Assembly: GCF_001012815.1 (NCBI RefSeq)
Contig: NZ_JYJP01000026.1
Span: 62,001 to 126,000, forward strand
DNA length: 64,000 bases
Direction: 5' to 3'
Origin: Vibrio mexicanus
GTDB lineage: Bacteria; Pseudomonadota; Gammaproteobacteria; Enterobacterales; Vibrionaceae
In this document: in pieces, positions 49,406 to 59,748 of the stretch
Position numbering within the stretch: the first letter of the stretch is position 1
Layout: the number at the start of each line of letters is the position of its first letter
Notes under the pieces: generated by a model
Database searches by the model: none
Told to the model about the DNA's origin: nothing
The model's input: the letters and a program-made list of their open reading frames with translations, nothing else
Program-made: the position numbers and the translations under genes

Positions 49406-50260
49406 ATGCGAATAGATTTACACAGCCACACCACCGCTTCTGATGGAAGACTTACTCCCCATGAACTCATCGACAGAGCTACCGAGTTTAATCTCGATGT
49501 ATTGGCAATCACTGACCATGACACCCTAGAGGGTTTGCAACCTGCTCATGAGTATATTGCTGATCAGAAACTGCCACTAAAACTCATCGATGGCATCGAA
49601 ATCTCAACGGTTTGGCAAAACAAAGATATCCATATTGTCGGTTTAAATGTGGATAGAAACTCTCCTGAACTCCTCGCGCTGATCAGTCAGCAGCAAAACC
49701 ATCGAAAAGAGCGTGCCGAGCTGATTGCCCACAGGTTAAGTAAAGCGACTCGTGAAGGTGTACTTGAAGAGGTCAAGCTTATCGCGGGTGATGCTCCAAT
49801 TACGCGAGCACACTTCGCTAAATGGCTAGTTGATAATGATTATGTGAAGAATATGCAGCAGGTATTCAAGAAGTATCTGACGCGAAACAACCCGGGTTAT
49901 GTGCCACCAAACTGGTGCTCAATGAGCGAGGCAGTGGATGCCATTCACGCAGCTGGTGGCGTCGCCGTATTAGCTCATCCCGGTCGATACGGGCTTACAG
50001 CTAAGTGGTTAAAACGCTTGTTAGCCGCGTTTGTCGAAGCGAACGGTGACGCAATGGAAGTGGCACAGCCCCAACAAGCGCAACAAGAAAGACGCAACCT
50101 GGCAGATTATGCTATACAATACAAACTATTAGCCTCTCAAGGCAGTGACTTTCATTACCCATCTCCGTGGATGGAGCTGGGAAGGAACTTATGGTTGCCC
50201 TCAGGCGTCACGTCTGTTTGGCACGATTGGGGAATTGAACCTAAGCCAACTGATTGTTAG
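49406..50260 (+). CDS. rnm: RNase RNM / PHP-domain 3',5'-nucleotide phosphatase
   Basis: This 284-residue PHP-domain enzyme (YciV/TrpH) uses metals to trim 5' ends of RNAs (5S/23S precursors) and cut small phosphonucleotides. The four motif regions are clear: [24 protein letters not shown] with a second HIVG, and the C-terminal DFHYPSPW. It is divergent from the trp operon, as in E. coli, sharing the operator region. Confidence 0.93.
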   Translation: MRIDLHSHTTASDGRLTPHELIDRATEFNLDVLAITDHDTLEGLQPAHEYIADQKLPLKLIDGIEISTVWQNKDIHIVGLNVDRNSPELLALISQQQNHRKERAELIAHRLSKATREGVLEEVKLIAGDAPITRAHFAKWLVDNDYVKNMQQVFKKYLTRNNPGYVPPNWCSMSEAVDAIHAAGGVAVLAHPGRYGLTAKWLKRLLAAFVEANGDAMEVAQPQQAQQERRNLADYAIQYKLLASQGSDFHYPSPWMELGRNLWLPSGVTSVWHDWGIEPKPTDC

Positions 50261-50271
50261 TAAAGAACTAC

Positions 50272-50295
50272 TTAGATAAGACTTATTTAGATAAG
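50272..50295 (+). repeat. Short direct repeat
   Basis: TTAGATAAG occurs at 50272-50280 and 50287-50295, a 15-base period between rnm and yciO. Likely a small slippage duplication. Confidence 0.4.
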
Positions 50296-50345
50296 GACAG
50301 TGGCTAGGATTATAGAGTCGAGAGACTCGATAAAGAGGAATAAGA

Positions 50346-50965
50346 ATGAGCCAATTTTTTTATGTGCACCCAGACAACCCTCAAGCACGTCTCATTAACC
50401 AGGCGGTCGCAATTATCCGCAATGGTGGCGTTGTCATTTATCCAACTGATTCCGGTTACGCATTGGGCTGCCAGCTAGAGAACAAACAAGCCTTAGAGCG
50501 TATTTGTCAAATTCGTCGCTTGGACAGCAAACATAACTTCACTTTATTGTGCCGTGACTTGTCGGAGATCTCACTCTACGCTCGTGTGGATAACGCAGCT
50601 TTTCGCTTATTGAAGAACAATACTCCAGGCCCTTACACCTTTATTTTTAAGGGGACGAAAGAGGTGCCAAGGCGTTTGATGAACGCGAAGAAAAAAACGA
50701 TCGGTATTCGTGTTCCTGATAACCAGATAGCACTTGATTTGCTTGAGGCGTTAGGAGAACCAATGATGTCGACATCGTTGATCCTTCCGGGTAGCGAAAA
50801 CACAGAATCGGACCCAGAAGATATCCGCGACAAGCTAGAGCACGCGGTAGACTGTATTCTTAATGGTGGTTATTTAGGCGAGCAGCAACAACCGTGGTGG
50901 ACTTCAGTGAAGATGAGCCAGTCATCGCTCGTGTTGGTTCTGGCGATCCAACCCCATTTGAGTGA
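50346..50965 (+). CDS. yciO: YciO, Sua5/YrdC-family protein (frameshifted near the end)
   Basis: YciO is a paralogue of the threonylcarbamoyl-AMP synthase TsaC. Corrected length is 206 residues, the same as in E. coli. It has IIRNGGVVIYPTDSGYALGCQ and the KxR-rich nucleotide region. A base is missing at about 50887-50889; correction turns the aberrant tail into GEQ(Q)TTVVDFSEDEPV and ends in GDPTPFE at 50965. GAGG precedes the ATG. It follows rnm as in enterobacteria. Confidence 0.92.
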
Positions 50966-51086
50966 TAAAATTGACTCGAAAGTGAGTGATTTTCTATAAC
51001 GCTTCTGCGATAATACGCGGCCGCGATTTGAGGTCGCAATTTTTTATGTTCGACGTCTGTGAAGACGACAATAACTAGGTAGATAA

Positions 51087-52027
51087 ATGAGCGAAAAGTT
51101 ACAGAAAGTTTTAGCACGTGCTGGTCATGGCTCTCGCCGTGAACTTGAAGCGTTGATTAAAGCTGGTCGTGTAAGTGTAAACGGTGTAGTAGCAAAACTA
51201 GGTGAGCGCCTAGAGGACGAGAGTGCTGTTATCCGTATCGATGGTCATACAGTATCCGCGAAAGCTTCTGAAGAAGTGGTTTGTCGCGTTCTTGCATACT
51301 ACAAACCTGAAGGTGAGTTATGTACTCGTCACGATCCTGAAGGTCGCCGTACGGTTTTCGATCGCCTGCCAAAAATTCGTGGTTCGCGTTGGATCTCTGT
51401 TGGTCGTTTGGATGCCAATACTTCTGGTCTACTGCTTTTCACCACTGATGGTGAGTTAGCGAATCGCCTAATGCACCCAAGCCGTCAGGTAGAACGCGAG
51501 TATCTCGTTCGTGTATTCGGTGAAGTGACTGAGCAGAAGGTGAAGAACCTTGTTCGTGGTGTCGAGCTTGAAGATGGTATGGCACGTTTCGAAGACGTTG
51601 TATACGCTGGCGGTGAAGGTATGAACCATACTTTCTACGTGGCGATTAACGAAGGCCGTAACCGCGAAGTTCGTCGTCTTTGGGAATCACAAGACACAAC
51701 GGTGAGTCGTCTAAAACGTGTTCGTTACGGTGATATCTACCTAGACAAGAAACTGCCACGTGGCGGTTGGATGGAGCTAGACCTGAAAGAGGTAAACTAC
51801 TTGCGTGAGCTTGTAGAACTTCGTCCAGAAAAAGAGACACTACTAGACCTGTCTAAAGACAACACGTCCCGCAAGCGTGAGCGTTCGCGTAGTCAGAAAA
51901 TTCGTCGCGCAGTTAAGCGTCACGAAGAGCGCGTGAATACACCAAAAGGTCGCAGCAACAACCCATCTCGACGCAAGCCTAAGAAATCTGCAGGTGAGCA
52001 AGGGCTCGTTCTAAGAATCGCCGCTAG
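51087..52027 (+). CDS. rluB: 23S rRNA pseudouridine synthase B (likely frameshift at 3' end)
   Basis: RluB makes pseudouridine 2605 of 23S rRNA. The N-terminal S4 domain ([23 protein letters not shown]) is followed by the RsuA/RluB catalytic domain with [14 protein letters not shown], and a basic tail. The tail reading ends irregularly; inserting one A near 52000 gives a tail ending RARSKNRR and a stop at 52025-52027, a typical RluB ending. The first 300 residues are unaffected. A strong terminator follows. Confidence 0.92.
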
Positions 52028-52060
52028 ATAAGACAGGCGCTGATTACAGCAGAATTTAAT

Positions 52061-52096
52061 AAGGCCGATAGCACTATATGCTATCGGCCTTTTTGT
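52061..52096 (+). terminator. Terminator of rluB
   Basis: The stem AAGGCCGATAGC/GCTATCGGCCTT is followed by T residues. A-rich left flank allows use by the convergent BLUF gene too. Confidence 0.9.
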
Positions 52097-52119
52097 TGTT
52101 AATGATGCTAGGTTGTCGG

Positions 52120-52539
52120 TCAAATAGAAGGTAACACTTGCTTAAGCTCGTTGAGTAGTTTGAAGGCACTCTCTCCAGACATCTGGTAAGGGTTGAACTC
52201 GCGGCTGTTTGAGTATCTTAAGCAATATTCATTGTAGGTTCGACTGGTTGGCACATAGCCCATTGACCAGTCGCTAAATGTCCGTTCTGAAATCTCGCTG
52301 TAGTCGAGAATCACGGCGGTATGATGTCGTGCATCTTTCAAAATACAAGTGTAGACATTGTTGACGGCTTGTCTGGAACCTTCGATACATTGCAGGAAGT
52401 AGTCGCCGTTAAAGTACAAAATTCCAGTAAGGTCGTTGGCAGGATTGAAGCGCCGAGCGGATTCGAGAATGTTCTCAATAATGCCTGGGTCGTTGTGGGA
52501 GGTAATCGTGCTTGCGTATATCAAACGTACTAGGTGCAT
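52120..52539 (-). CDS. BLUF-domain blue-light sensor
   Basis: The 139-residue protein is essentially one BLUF domain that binds FAD and responds to blue light. The flavin-contacting residues are present: Tyr in LIYAST (residue 8), Asn in NPANDLTG (about 32-35) and Gln in FLQCIEG (about 50). A short C-terminal helical tail follows, with no EAL or GGDEF output domain, so it must act through a partner. The gene stands alone between rluB and the DMT exporter gene. Confidence 0.9.
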   Translation of the reverse strand: MHLVRLIYASTITSHNDPGIIENILESARRFNPANDLTGILYFNGDYFLQCIEGSRQAVNNVYTCILKDARHHTAVILDYSEISERTFSDWSMGYVPTSRTYNEYCLRYSNSREFNPYQMSGESAFKLLNELKQVLPSI

Positions 52540-52774
52540 AGATCCTCACTGAATTCATAATAGAGTCGATAGTATCTATAAATATAATGCAAGTTTCATA
52601 TGGTGCCATGACCAAAGATGAAATTTGGGCGCCAATTGAATAGCTAAGTAAACCGATTACATATTGATAGCCTTTGGCTCTGATGCTCGTGTAACTTTAA
52701 ATGATAATATTTATCAAGAACTCCAAGTCGATTTTAGATAAACTATCCCCATCATCCATTTTTCAGATTTAATT

Positions 52775-53652
52775 ATGTTCTATTTGTCTGCCGTTACAGT
52801 ATTGTGGGCATTCTCATTTAGCTTGATAGGCGTTTACTTAGCGGGTCAAGTCGATGCTTGGTTCTCTGTTTGGATTCGAGTGGCATTAGCTGGCTTGGTC
52901 TTCTTACCATTTCTTAAATTCCGTGACGTACCAAAAGGCTTGATTGTAAAGCTGATGGCTCTGGGCGGGTTTCAGCTCGGTTTAATGTACTGCTTCTACT
53001 ATCAGTCGTTTCTTCTACTCTCTGTACCAGAAGTGCTGCTCTTTACGGTGATGACACCAATTTACGTTACGCTTCTCTACGATTTATTGAACAAGCGCTT
53101 TTCCGCTTGGTACTTGGTGACGGCATTGATAGCTGTTCTCGGAGCCGTATTCATTCGTTATGCCGGAATCAACGAGCGTTTTGTGATGGGTTTTTTGGTC
53201 GTTCAAGGTGCCAATGTGTGCTTTGCTATTGGGCAAGTCGGTTACAAGGCGCTGATGGAAAAACAAACCCATGACTTAAAGCAACATACCATATTTGGTT
53301 ATTTCTACCTCGGTGCATTAGTGATCGCGACTGTCGCGTTTGCTATTTTTGGCAATATTGAAAAGCTACCAACGACGACCACACAGTGGGGATTCTCGTG
53401 TATTTAGGGACGATTGCTTCTGGTGCTGGTTACTTCTTGTGGAACAAAGGCGCGTGCCAAGTGAACGCAGGTGTTCTAGCCATTATGAATAATGTATTGA
53501 TACCAATGGGCCTAATTGTGAATGTTCTGATTTGGAATCGAGAAGAAGATCTAGGGCGATTACTGATTGGCGGTTTGATCATTGCCGCATCGCTTTGGCT
53601 AAATGAGAAGTGGGTGAAGAAGAAAGTTGAGCAAAAGTATGGTGAAGCTTGA
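52775..53652 (+). CDS. EamA/DMT-family exporter (frameshifted)
   Basis: The corrected 292-residue protein has ten membrane helices and two EamA repeats (about 1-130 and 140-285). The family exports amino acids, nucleosides or other metabolites; substrate unknown. A base is missing at 53388-53391 (four G for five), joining TTTTQWG to ILVYLGTIASGAGYFLW. No good ribosome-binding site is evident before the ATG. It is a single gene with its own terminator. Confidence 0.85.
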
Positions 53653-53687
53653 TCTACCGATAACTGGTTACCACTCTTAGACGTTTT

Positions 53688-53722
53688 AAAAGGCCGACTT
53701 GGATACCAAGTCGGCCTTTTGA
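53688..53722 (+). terminator. Terminator of the DMT gene
   Basis: The stem AAAAGGCCGACTTGG/CCAAGTCGGCCTTTT is T-rich at both ends and also faces the convergent parR-like gene. Confidence 0.9.
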
Positions 53723-53753
53723 TTACTTCGATTTTCAAAATGCTTTATTCGAG

Positions 53754-54470
53754 TTAGAAGATGCCTTTCCTTTTGATTTTCTGAACATGAGCTAACCGTT
53801 CATTTAAATCTATCACAGGCGTTTTTTCCTCTGATTTGGCAGTTTTTGACTCGGAGCTTGAACTGGATGTGAGTGATAGGGACTGAATCAATTGAGTTTG
53901 AGCTTGGACTAAACTCTTAAGCTCTGTTAGCTGCGTAGCTTGAGACTTTACGATATCAATTAGGTGATCGTTTTGGCCCTTGGTCGCTAAAACAATATCG
54001 ACAATGGTATCGTCGTGAACATCACTGCTTTGTTCATGCAGCTCATTGAGTTGCTCTCGAGTCAGTTGCGACTCAAGCTTGATATGTTCAGTGAGTGCTT
54101 CCTCCATTTTGGCCAAAGAATCAGCATTAAGGATGCCTGTGCCATTTGTTGGTGAAGCAGTAGAGTCGTGCAGCCCCAGGCTCTTAAGCGCCGCTATGAG
54201 TGTTTTAACGGTGATTTGGTCTTCTGTCAGCTGAGTGCTGAGGCGACTCGATAGTTCGGGGCTAAGCAGATGGAGAAACATGCCACTAAGGTACACTTGC
54301 TTGTGTATCGCTTTCGCATCATGGATTTCTAAGCTGCTCTCTGCGCTACTAGCAAGACTGGTGATTTTGTCCGCCCATTCGTGCAATACTTTGCTTGCGA
54401 AACGATCGGCAGGGATATTGAGCGGGTCGAGCAGAATTGAATAGCTTATCCGTTTTAGCCTATCAGACAT
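53754..54470 (-). CDS. ParR-like partner of ParM
   Basis: This 238-residue protein follows a ParM homologue with an eight-base overlap, so they form one operon in parM-parR order. In plasmid systems ParR binds the parC centromere and caps ParM filaments. It is about twice the length of the R1 ParR (about 117). It has a helical N-terminal half, a Ser-rich low-complexity linker (about 205-215), and a basic C-terminus (LAHVQKIKRKGIF) where ParR proteins contact ParM. Assignment rests on position and overall look. Confidence 0.6.
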   Translation of the reverse strand: MSDRLKRISYSILLDPLNIPADRFASKVLHEWADKITSLASSAESSLEIHDAKAIHKQVYLSGMFLHLLSPELSSRLSTQLTEDQITVKTLIAALKSLGLHDSTASPTNGTGILNADSLAKMEEALTEHIKLESQLTREQLNELHEQSSDVHDDTIVDIVLATKGQNDHLIDIVKSQATQLTELKSLVQAQTQLIQSLSLTSSSSSESKTAKSEEKTPVIDLNERLAHVQKIKRKGIF

Positions 54471-55524
54471 TCACCACCTCTCGGTGCGGCATTTGTTCTG
54501 CAACAGCAGGCTGCTCTGGCATAGCGATAGATTCCCCGTCAGAGTGGTAGAGGCAAAGCTCTCGAGCAAGCGCTTCTTGAGGTTCGTCAACAAGAACTAC
54601 ACGATCACCTAGTGTGCTGTAAGCATTTTGAATCGCGGGATAGATTAGGCTAGCGCCGCCGCCTACAAGGTAAACTCGGTTTGGATTCTTAGCAAACTTC
54701 TTCGCCTCGTGCGCGACTTGTTTTCCGAGCTCTTCTATTTTGGTTTCAACTTTATTCAAAATCAGAGGAATTTGGGTTTCATCATTGACCACTTCACGTG
54801 CGAATTCGATATTGTTACGCTGCTTAATCAGTTCATTGGCGACTAAGTAACTTGAGTCACTGTCCGCTGCAGCAAGGTATTTTCTGGCTACATCTGTTAC
54901 CATAGAAACACCGATCTCGTTGTTGCCGTAGATAGCTGATACATCATCAAATTCCCCGACAATGACACCCATATCCAATGTTGTACCGCCAATATCAATC
55001 ACTAACGAGCGATTAAACTGGCTGACCGACTGCATGGTTAGCGTGGAAAGTACTGCTGGTAGGCTTTCTGGCATCACTTCTACATCAACAATATCAAATA
55101 GCTCGCCTTTATTAAGCTCAATTGCACGCATTAGGTTTTCGCGTTTGCGAGCAATTTTGTCTTCGTTCTTTTGGCAATCTTCGGCATCGTAGTACTCTGT
55201 TATTGGCAAGGTTACTACGAGTTTTACAGGTCCTGGCTTAATACCGGTTTGTAACAGAGCATGATGGACAGAGAGTAGGTTCAAATCGTCATATTGATAA
55301 TCGACATGAGTGGTCTCTAACGCTTTGTCAGATGTCATGTCGTAGGTGTATTTGGTTGAGTTAATGGTGTAATTGTAGATTTTCTTATCTTTACGAAGCG
55401 CTGCGCTTTTCCAGTTTTTTCTAAATGAATTTGGAGAGATAACCGTGCGTATCTCGCCATTTTCAATCCAACTGATTTTTACGTTTGTTGAACCATCATC
55501 AACTGCAAACTTAAATGGGGTCAT
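54463..55524 (-). CDS. ParM/StbA-like bacterial actin
   Basis: ParM is an actin-like ATPase whose filaments push plasmid copies apart. The 353 residues show close likeness to R1 ParM along the whole length: phosphate-1 loop VDDGSTNVK near residue 9, SPNSFRKNW, the VTLPITEYYD strand, phosphate-2 loop VIDIGGTTLDMG near 175-186 and adenosine site LVGGGASLI near 295-303. The C-terminal tail is about 25 residues longer. AGGAA precedes the ATG. Its location on what looks like a chromosome, between house-keeping genes and without plasmid replication genes, is unusual. Confidence 0.92.
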   Translation of the reverse strand: MTPFKFAVDDGSTNVKISWIENGEIRTVISPNSFRKNWKSAALRKDKKIYNYTINSTKYTYDMTSDKALETTHVDYQYDDLNLLSVHHALLQTGIKPGPVKLVVTLPITEYYDAEDCQKNEDKIARKRENLMRAIELNKGELFDIVDVEVMPESLPAVLSTLTMQSVSQFNRSLVIDIGGTTLDMGVIVGEFDDVSAIYGNNEIGVSMVTDVARKYLAAADSDSSYLVANELIKQRNNIEFAREVVNDETQIPLILNKVETKIEELGKQVAHEAKKFAKNPNRVYLVGGGASLIYPAIQNAYSTLGDRVVLVDEPQEALARELCLYHSDGESIAMPEQPAVAEQMPHREVVNV

Positions 55525-55900
55525 TTGATTCCTACTACTTTTAAATCATGGTGTTACCGCTTCATGGCAGTAAATAAAAAACCACTCCTAATAGCAAACT
55601 TGAGCCCAAAGGTTTGAAGAAGGGCAGCATAAAGAAGAAATAGGTCCATTTCGACTTAAGTGAGTGGCAAGTTTGGTCGTGCCAGATTGGATTAATAGCT
55701 CAGGCGTAAGTCATTGATCAAAAACATGTCATGTACGTGTAGCGTTTGAAAAGTAAGCTGTCGGATGCAAAAGGATTGAAACGAAAAAATTAGATGTTTA
55801 AACTCGATTTAAACAAGATAGAAGTGACGATATGACTCCGTTGGAGAGATACCTAGCTAGGAGATCGATGTCGTCAAAGTGGTAAGTTTGTAATCAAAAA
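55525..55900. other. Region upstream of parM-like gene
   Basis: This should hold the parM promoter and, if present, a parC-like centromere. No tandem iteron array is seen. A 14-base pair of near repeats (AGTGGCAAGTTTGG at 55663, AGTGGTAAGTTTGT at 55878; 12 of 14 match) and a 7-bp inverted repeat (55796-55802 with 55808-55814) are visible. Confidence 0.4.
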
Positions 55901-56002
55901 ATGTCGAAGAAAAAGAAACGTCAGATAAGTCCACTGTTGGGTATCATCTACTTGATCATTATTTTTGGCCCTGCACTTTGGTTAGGGCATATGTTTGGAT
56001 AG
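55901..56002 (+). CDS. 33-residue membrane peptide
   Basis: A basic N-terminus (MSKKKKRQ) is followed by one hydrophobic helix of about 20 residues rich in Ile and Leu and a short tail. This is the build of small inner-membrane proteins. It is in front of the proX terminator. The ribosome-binding site is weak. No family is recognised. Confidence 0.4.
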   Translation: MSKKKKRQISPLLGIIYLIIIFGPALWLGHMFG

Positions 56003-56035
56003 CGAGAATAAGGTATCCAGCGCTTTAGCATTCAA

Positions 56036-56075
56036 AAAAAGAAAGGCCGAATCTGCTCGATTCGGCCTTTTTGTT
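56036..56075. terminator. Bidirectional terminator beside proX
   Basis: The stem AAAGGCCGAATC/GATTCGGCCTTT is flanked by A- and T-runs. Confidence 0.88.
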
Positions 56076-56099
56076 TCTCACTACGATACACTTAGCACG

Positions 56100-57106
56100 C
56101 TACATTGCGGCTTTCTTCGCTTCGTCCACCCATGCGTCAAATTGAGATTGATTCGCTTTGATCCAACCACTCACATGCGATTCGATATCGGCCACGCTGT
56201 TCTTGCCTTGGCTCATCATCATATTTTGAGCACTCACATCATTGATGTTGAGTTTGATGATTTCAAACAGTTTTGCTGCGGCTGGGTTTTCTGCAGCAAA
56301 TTGTTTGTTAACAACAATGCGCATTGAGTTCATTTCGAAACCGTAGTTTTTGCCGTTTTTCAGTGTGGTATCCACACCCTTGCGCTCACCAGGTAGAGCA
56401 GAGAATGGCACTTCTAGCCAAACCACGTCTTTACCTGGACAAGTACGCCACTTACCCAGTATGGTGTCCAAGTGTAGTAAACCACTGGATCACCTTTCTT
56501 ATAACGAGAGATCGTGTCAGCGATAATAGCCGCATAGTTACCTTGGTTGTGCGTGACCGTATCACGCAAACCATAAGCGGTGAGCTGTTCTTCAATCACT
56601 AGCTCACAACCCCAGCCCGGGTTACAACCCGTAAGGTCGGCTTTGCCGTCACCATTTGCATCAAACAATTTGGCAATTTCAGGATCTTTCAATTGCTCTA
56701 TATTGGTAATGTTGTACTTCTCAGCGGTTTTCTTATCCATTAAGTAGCCTTGAGCCGCACCACTGACATACTGACCTTGCATGTAGAAACTGTCGTCGCC
56801 ACCAGACATAGTGTATTTATCGGCATGCAGTGGGAACCAACCTACCGCTAGGAACGTAGCATCGCCCTTGGCAATGGACGTATAGCCAACGTTGTAGTCT
56901 ACTTCTTTGGTTGGTTGAACATCGTAGCCAAGTGCTTCTAAAGCTCGATTCACGATAAGTGTTTGGAAAGTCTCTTCAGCAACGGTTGACTGTACTGGCT
57001 GTACAACGACACCTTCACCAGGAAGTGCAGCTGCTAACGTGGTGCTAGAAAATGCGATAGTTGAAACCGCACCCAGAGTTAGTGCTCTTTTCCATGAGTT
57101 ATTCAT
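56100..57106 (-). CDS. proX: Glycine betaine/proline-binding protein ProX (frameshifted)
   Basis: ProX is the periplasmic binding protein of the ProU osmoprotectant importer. Corrected length is 335 residues, with a signal peptide cleaved near TLAAA (residue 25). The betaine-cage tryptophans and aromatic residues are in [14 protein letters not shown] and GWGCE. A base is missing at 56437-56438 (GG for GGG on the plus strand), so the C-terminal 100 residues are in another frame. It is the last gene of proVWX and overlaps proW by four bases. Confidence 0.93.
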
Positions 57107-58212
57107 TTATATTTCTCCTTGAGTGAAGCTTCAGGCTTACTGCCTGCAGCAATGAATTTTGTGAAAAACGAAATTGGGCCAGAGTGGTACCAACGAACCT
57201 TAGTATCGCCGGCGTTAGTGCCAAGTTCTTGAGTAATGCGATCAAGTAAAATAGCCAGAATGACGATGCCTAAGCCGCCCACTGAGGCAAGGCCCATATC
57301 CAAGCGACCTATACCACGTAAAACCATTTGCCCTAATCCTCCAACGGCGATCATTGAAGCGATAACGACCATTGAGAGCGATAGCATTAGAGTCTGGTTC
57401 ACACCTGCCATGATAGTAGGTAGAGCAAGAGGCAGTTGAATGCGATAGAGCATCTGCTTTTTGCTTGCACCAAAGGAGTGTCCGGCTTCAATAAGCTCTT
57501 CTGGCACCTGTTGGATACCCAAAATGGTCAGCCTCACGACAGGCGGTAGGGCGAATATGATGGTCACAACCACGCCGGGAACATTACCAATACCAAATAG
57601 CATGACGATTGGAACGAGGTAAACAAATGCGGGTGTCGTTTGCATTGCGTCGAGAATGGGCCGCACTATTTTTCCTGCCGTTTCACTTCGTGCCAACCAT
57701 ATTCCTAAGGGAAGGCCGATAAGTAGACAGAAGAACACAGAGGTCATTACAAGCGATAAGGTCGTCATCGCTTCGGACCAAGCGCCAATTAGGCCAATAA
57801 AGACGAGCGAAAACAAAGTCGCCACACCAAGTCGTAAGCTTGAAAACTGCCAAGCAAACAAGAAAAGTATCAGAATCATTAACGGGGCTGGTGTTGAAAC
57901 AAGCGCGGTTTCAAAGGACATCAATATGAAGTCAATCGGGACGCGAATCGCTTGGAAGACGGGGCGGCCATGTTCCACCAACCAGTTGAGACCAGTTTCT
58001 ACCCAAGAATCAAGGGGAATAATGGCTTCCTGAAATGGGTTCATTACGTCGAACTGAGCCTTTTCTACGGTCTCGGTTGTGAGCCAGTCATTGGAGGCTG
58101 ATGTATCAGCCGCTTGGCCCCAAGGGTCAGCTTGCTCGGTAGTTTGTGCCCAAGGATCGCTCTGTTCTTGAGATTGTGACCACGGGTCACTGTTAGATTG
58201 TTCGTCTGACAT
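57103..58212 (-). CDS. proW: Glycine betaine transporter permease ProW
   Basis: ProW is the inner-membrane permease (369 residues). The N-terminal 100 residues form a repeated WxQ-rich soluble part ([19 protein letters not shown]), then about seven helices with the EAA loop [22 protein letters not shown]. The start overlaps nothing, three bases after proV. Length fits proW of enterobacteria (354). Confidence 0.95.
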   Translation of the reverse strand: MSDEQSNSDPWSQSQEQSDPWAQTTEQADPWGQAADTSASNDWLTTETVEKAQFDVMNPFQEAIIPLDSWVETGLNWLVEHGRPVFQAIRVPIDFILMSFETALVSTPAPLMILILFLFAWQFSSLRLGVATLFSLVFIGLIGAWSEAMTTLSLVMTSVFFCLLIGLPLGIWLARSETAGKIVRPILDAMQTTPAFVYLVPIVMLFGIGNVPGVVVTIIFALPPVVRLTILGIQQVPEELIEAGHSFGASKKQMLYRIQLPLALPTIMAGVNQTLMLSLSMVVIASMIAVGGLGQMVLRGIGRLDMGLASVGGLGIVILAILLDRITQELGTNAGDTKVRWYHSGPISFFTKFIAAGSKPEASLKEKYK

Positions 58213-58215
58213 TGC

Positions 58216-59402
58216 CTAGTCCTTATCTAAAGTCTGAAGTAATCGTGATTTAGTCACAACACCGTAGTAATTGCCGTCATCGTCGACAACTGGAACAGAG
58301 TAGGGAACGCTGGCAACGATGCCTAAAATGTCATTGATGGGTTGATTAGGTTGCAGTGTGATGCCGTCGGTGAGTTCGGCACTGGCGAGAGAGCGATTTT
58401 CATTGTGTGCTTCACGAAGCGATTCAACAGAAACAATGCCCGAATAACGGCTGCTCTTCTCAACAATAATTCCATAGTCACGGTCGTTGTCGATAAGAAT
58501 TTGCATCGCTGAGGCTGGGCCGTCATGCTCAGACTTCTTAAACACCGCAGCGGGTTTCTTACGAGCGATATCTTTGGCGGTAAGAACATTGGCTACGTTT
58601 ACTCCCCTAAAGAAGGCGGCAACATAATCATTTTCAGGGTTATGCAGAATTTCATCGGGTGTACCGACTTGAACGACAGATCCGTTTTGCATGATGGCAA
58701 TTCGATCGCCAATGCGCATCGCTTCATCCAAATCATGTGAAATAAACACAATGGTGCGTTTGTCATCATTCTGTAGTCGAATAAGCTCATCTTGCATTTC
58801 GGTACGAATCAATGGGTCTAGGGCAGAAAATGCCTCATCCATTAATAGAATATCTGGGTCACAGGCTAAGGCGCGCGCGAGCCCAACTCGTTGCTTCATG
58901 CCACCAGATAACTCATCAGGGAATGAGCTACAGTAAGCCTCTAAGCCAACACGCTCTAGTGCTAGGTATGCTGAGCGGTTACGGGTTTCTATGTCGACCC
59001 CTGCCAACTCGAGCCCAAATGCTGCATTTTCAATCACCGTCATGTGGGGCATAAGTGCAAAGTTTTGAAACACCATAGAGATATTGTTTCGGCGGACTTC
59101 GCGCAGTTCTTCATCAGAGATATGAGCAATGTCTTTCCCTTTGAAGAATACATTACCGCGGGTGGGTTCTATAAGACGATTTAGTAAGCGAACTAGGTAG
59201 ATTTACCTGAGCCAGATAGACCCATGATAACGAAGATTTCTCCTTCGTTGATGGACAGGGATACATCATCAACGCCGAGAGTGAGGCCAGTTTTTTCAAA
59301 AATAGTGTCTTTGTCGTTTCCTTTCTCTATCAGGGGAAAGGCACGTTCGGGGTCTTCTCCGAACACTTTGTATAGTCCCTTAACTTCCAGTATGGGATCC
59401 AT
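58216..59402 (-). CDS. proV: Glycine betaine transporter ATPase ProV (frameshifted)
   Basis: ProV is the energising subunit of ProU. Corrected length is 395 residues. Walker [10 protein letters not shown] (about 62-70), signature LSGGMKQR, Walker B ILLMDEAF and a C-terminal pair of CBS domains (about 280-395) that sense ionic strength. A base is missing at 59196-59197 (GG for GGG on the plus strand) directly after Walker A, joining GKST to [14 protein letters not shown]. The start at 59402 has AAAGGAA upstream. Confidence 0.94.
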
Positions 59403-59748
59403 GAAATAATTTCCTTTAATATCTTGTTTATATATGTAAACAAATAAAACCTTACGTGTTATTGGCGAATAATTCAATGTAGAAGCAGAAGAGGGCTGAA
59501 TTTATATTCTTTTTAGGCTGTATACGGATACAGTAATATTGGGCTTAAGGTAATGATAAGTAGTGGTTTTCAATCTGGTTTTGATGAGTTTTCGGTTTTA
59601 AGAAGAATATTTGTAAAGTGATGTGAAAGCGCATGAAAAATATGACTTGAGTCCAATAGTTAACAAATTGGGATTTATGGCTTTGTAATTTCTATTGGTA
59701 AGCAAGTAATGTGCAATGCTGTGAATGTAATCTAAATGAGTAGATAGA
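59403..59748. other. Intergenic region, proV to hydrolase
   Basis: AT-rich space that should hold the proVWX promoter on one strand and the hydrolase promoter on the other. The only clear structure is the 16-bp palindrome at 59518-59533. Confidence 0.5.
59518..59533. promoter_or_regulatory. Palindrome upstream of proVWX
   Basis: CTGTAT-ACGG-ATACAG is a perfect 6-bp dyad about 115 bp upstream of proV. It could be an operator for an osmotic regulator; no family match is claimed. Confidence 0.3.

Noticed and set aside
55525..55900. A parC-type centromere with iterons
   Set aside because: Only one imperfect repeat pair and one short palindrome were found, with no tandem array.
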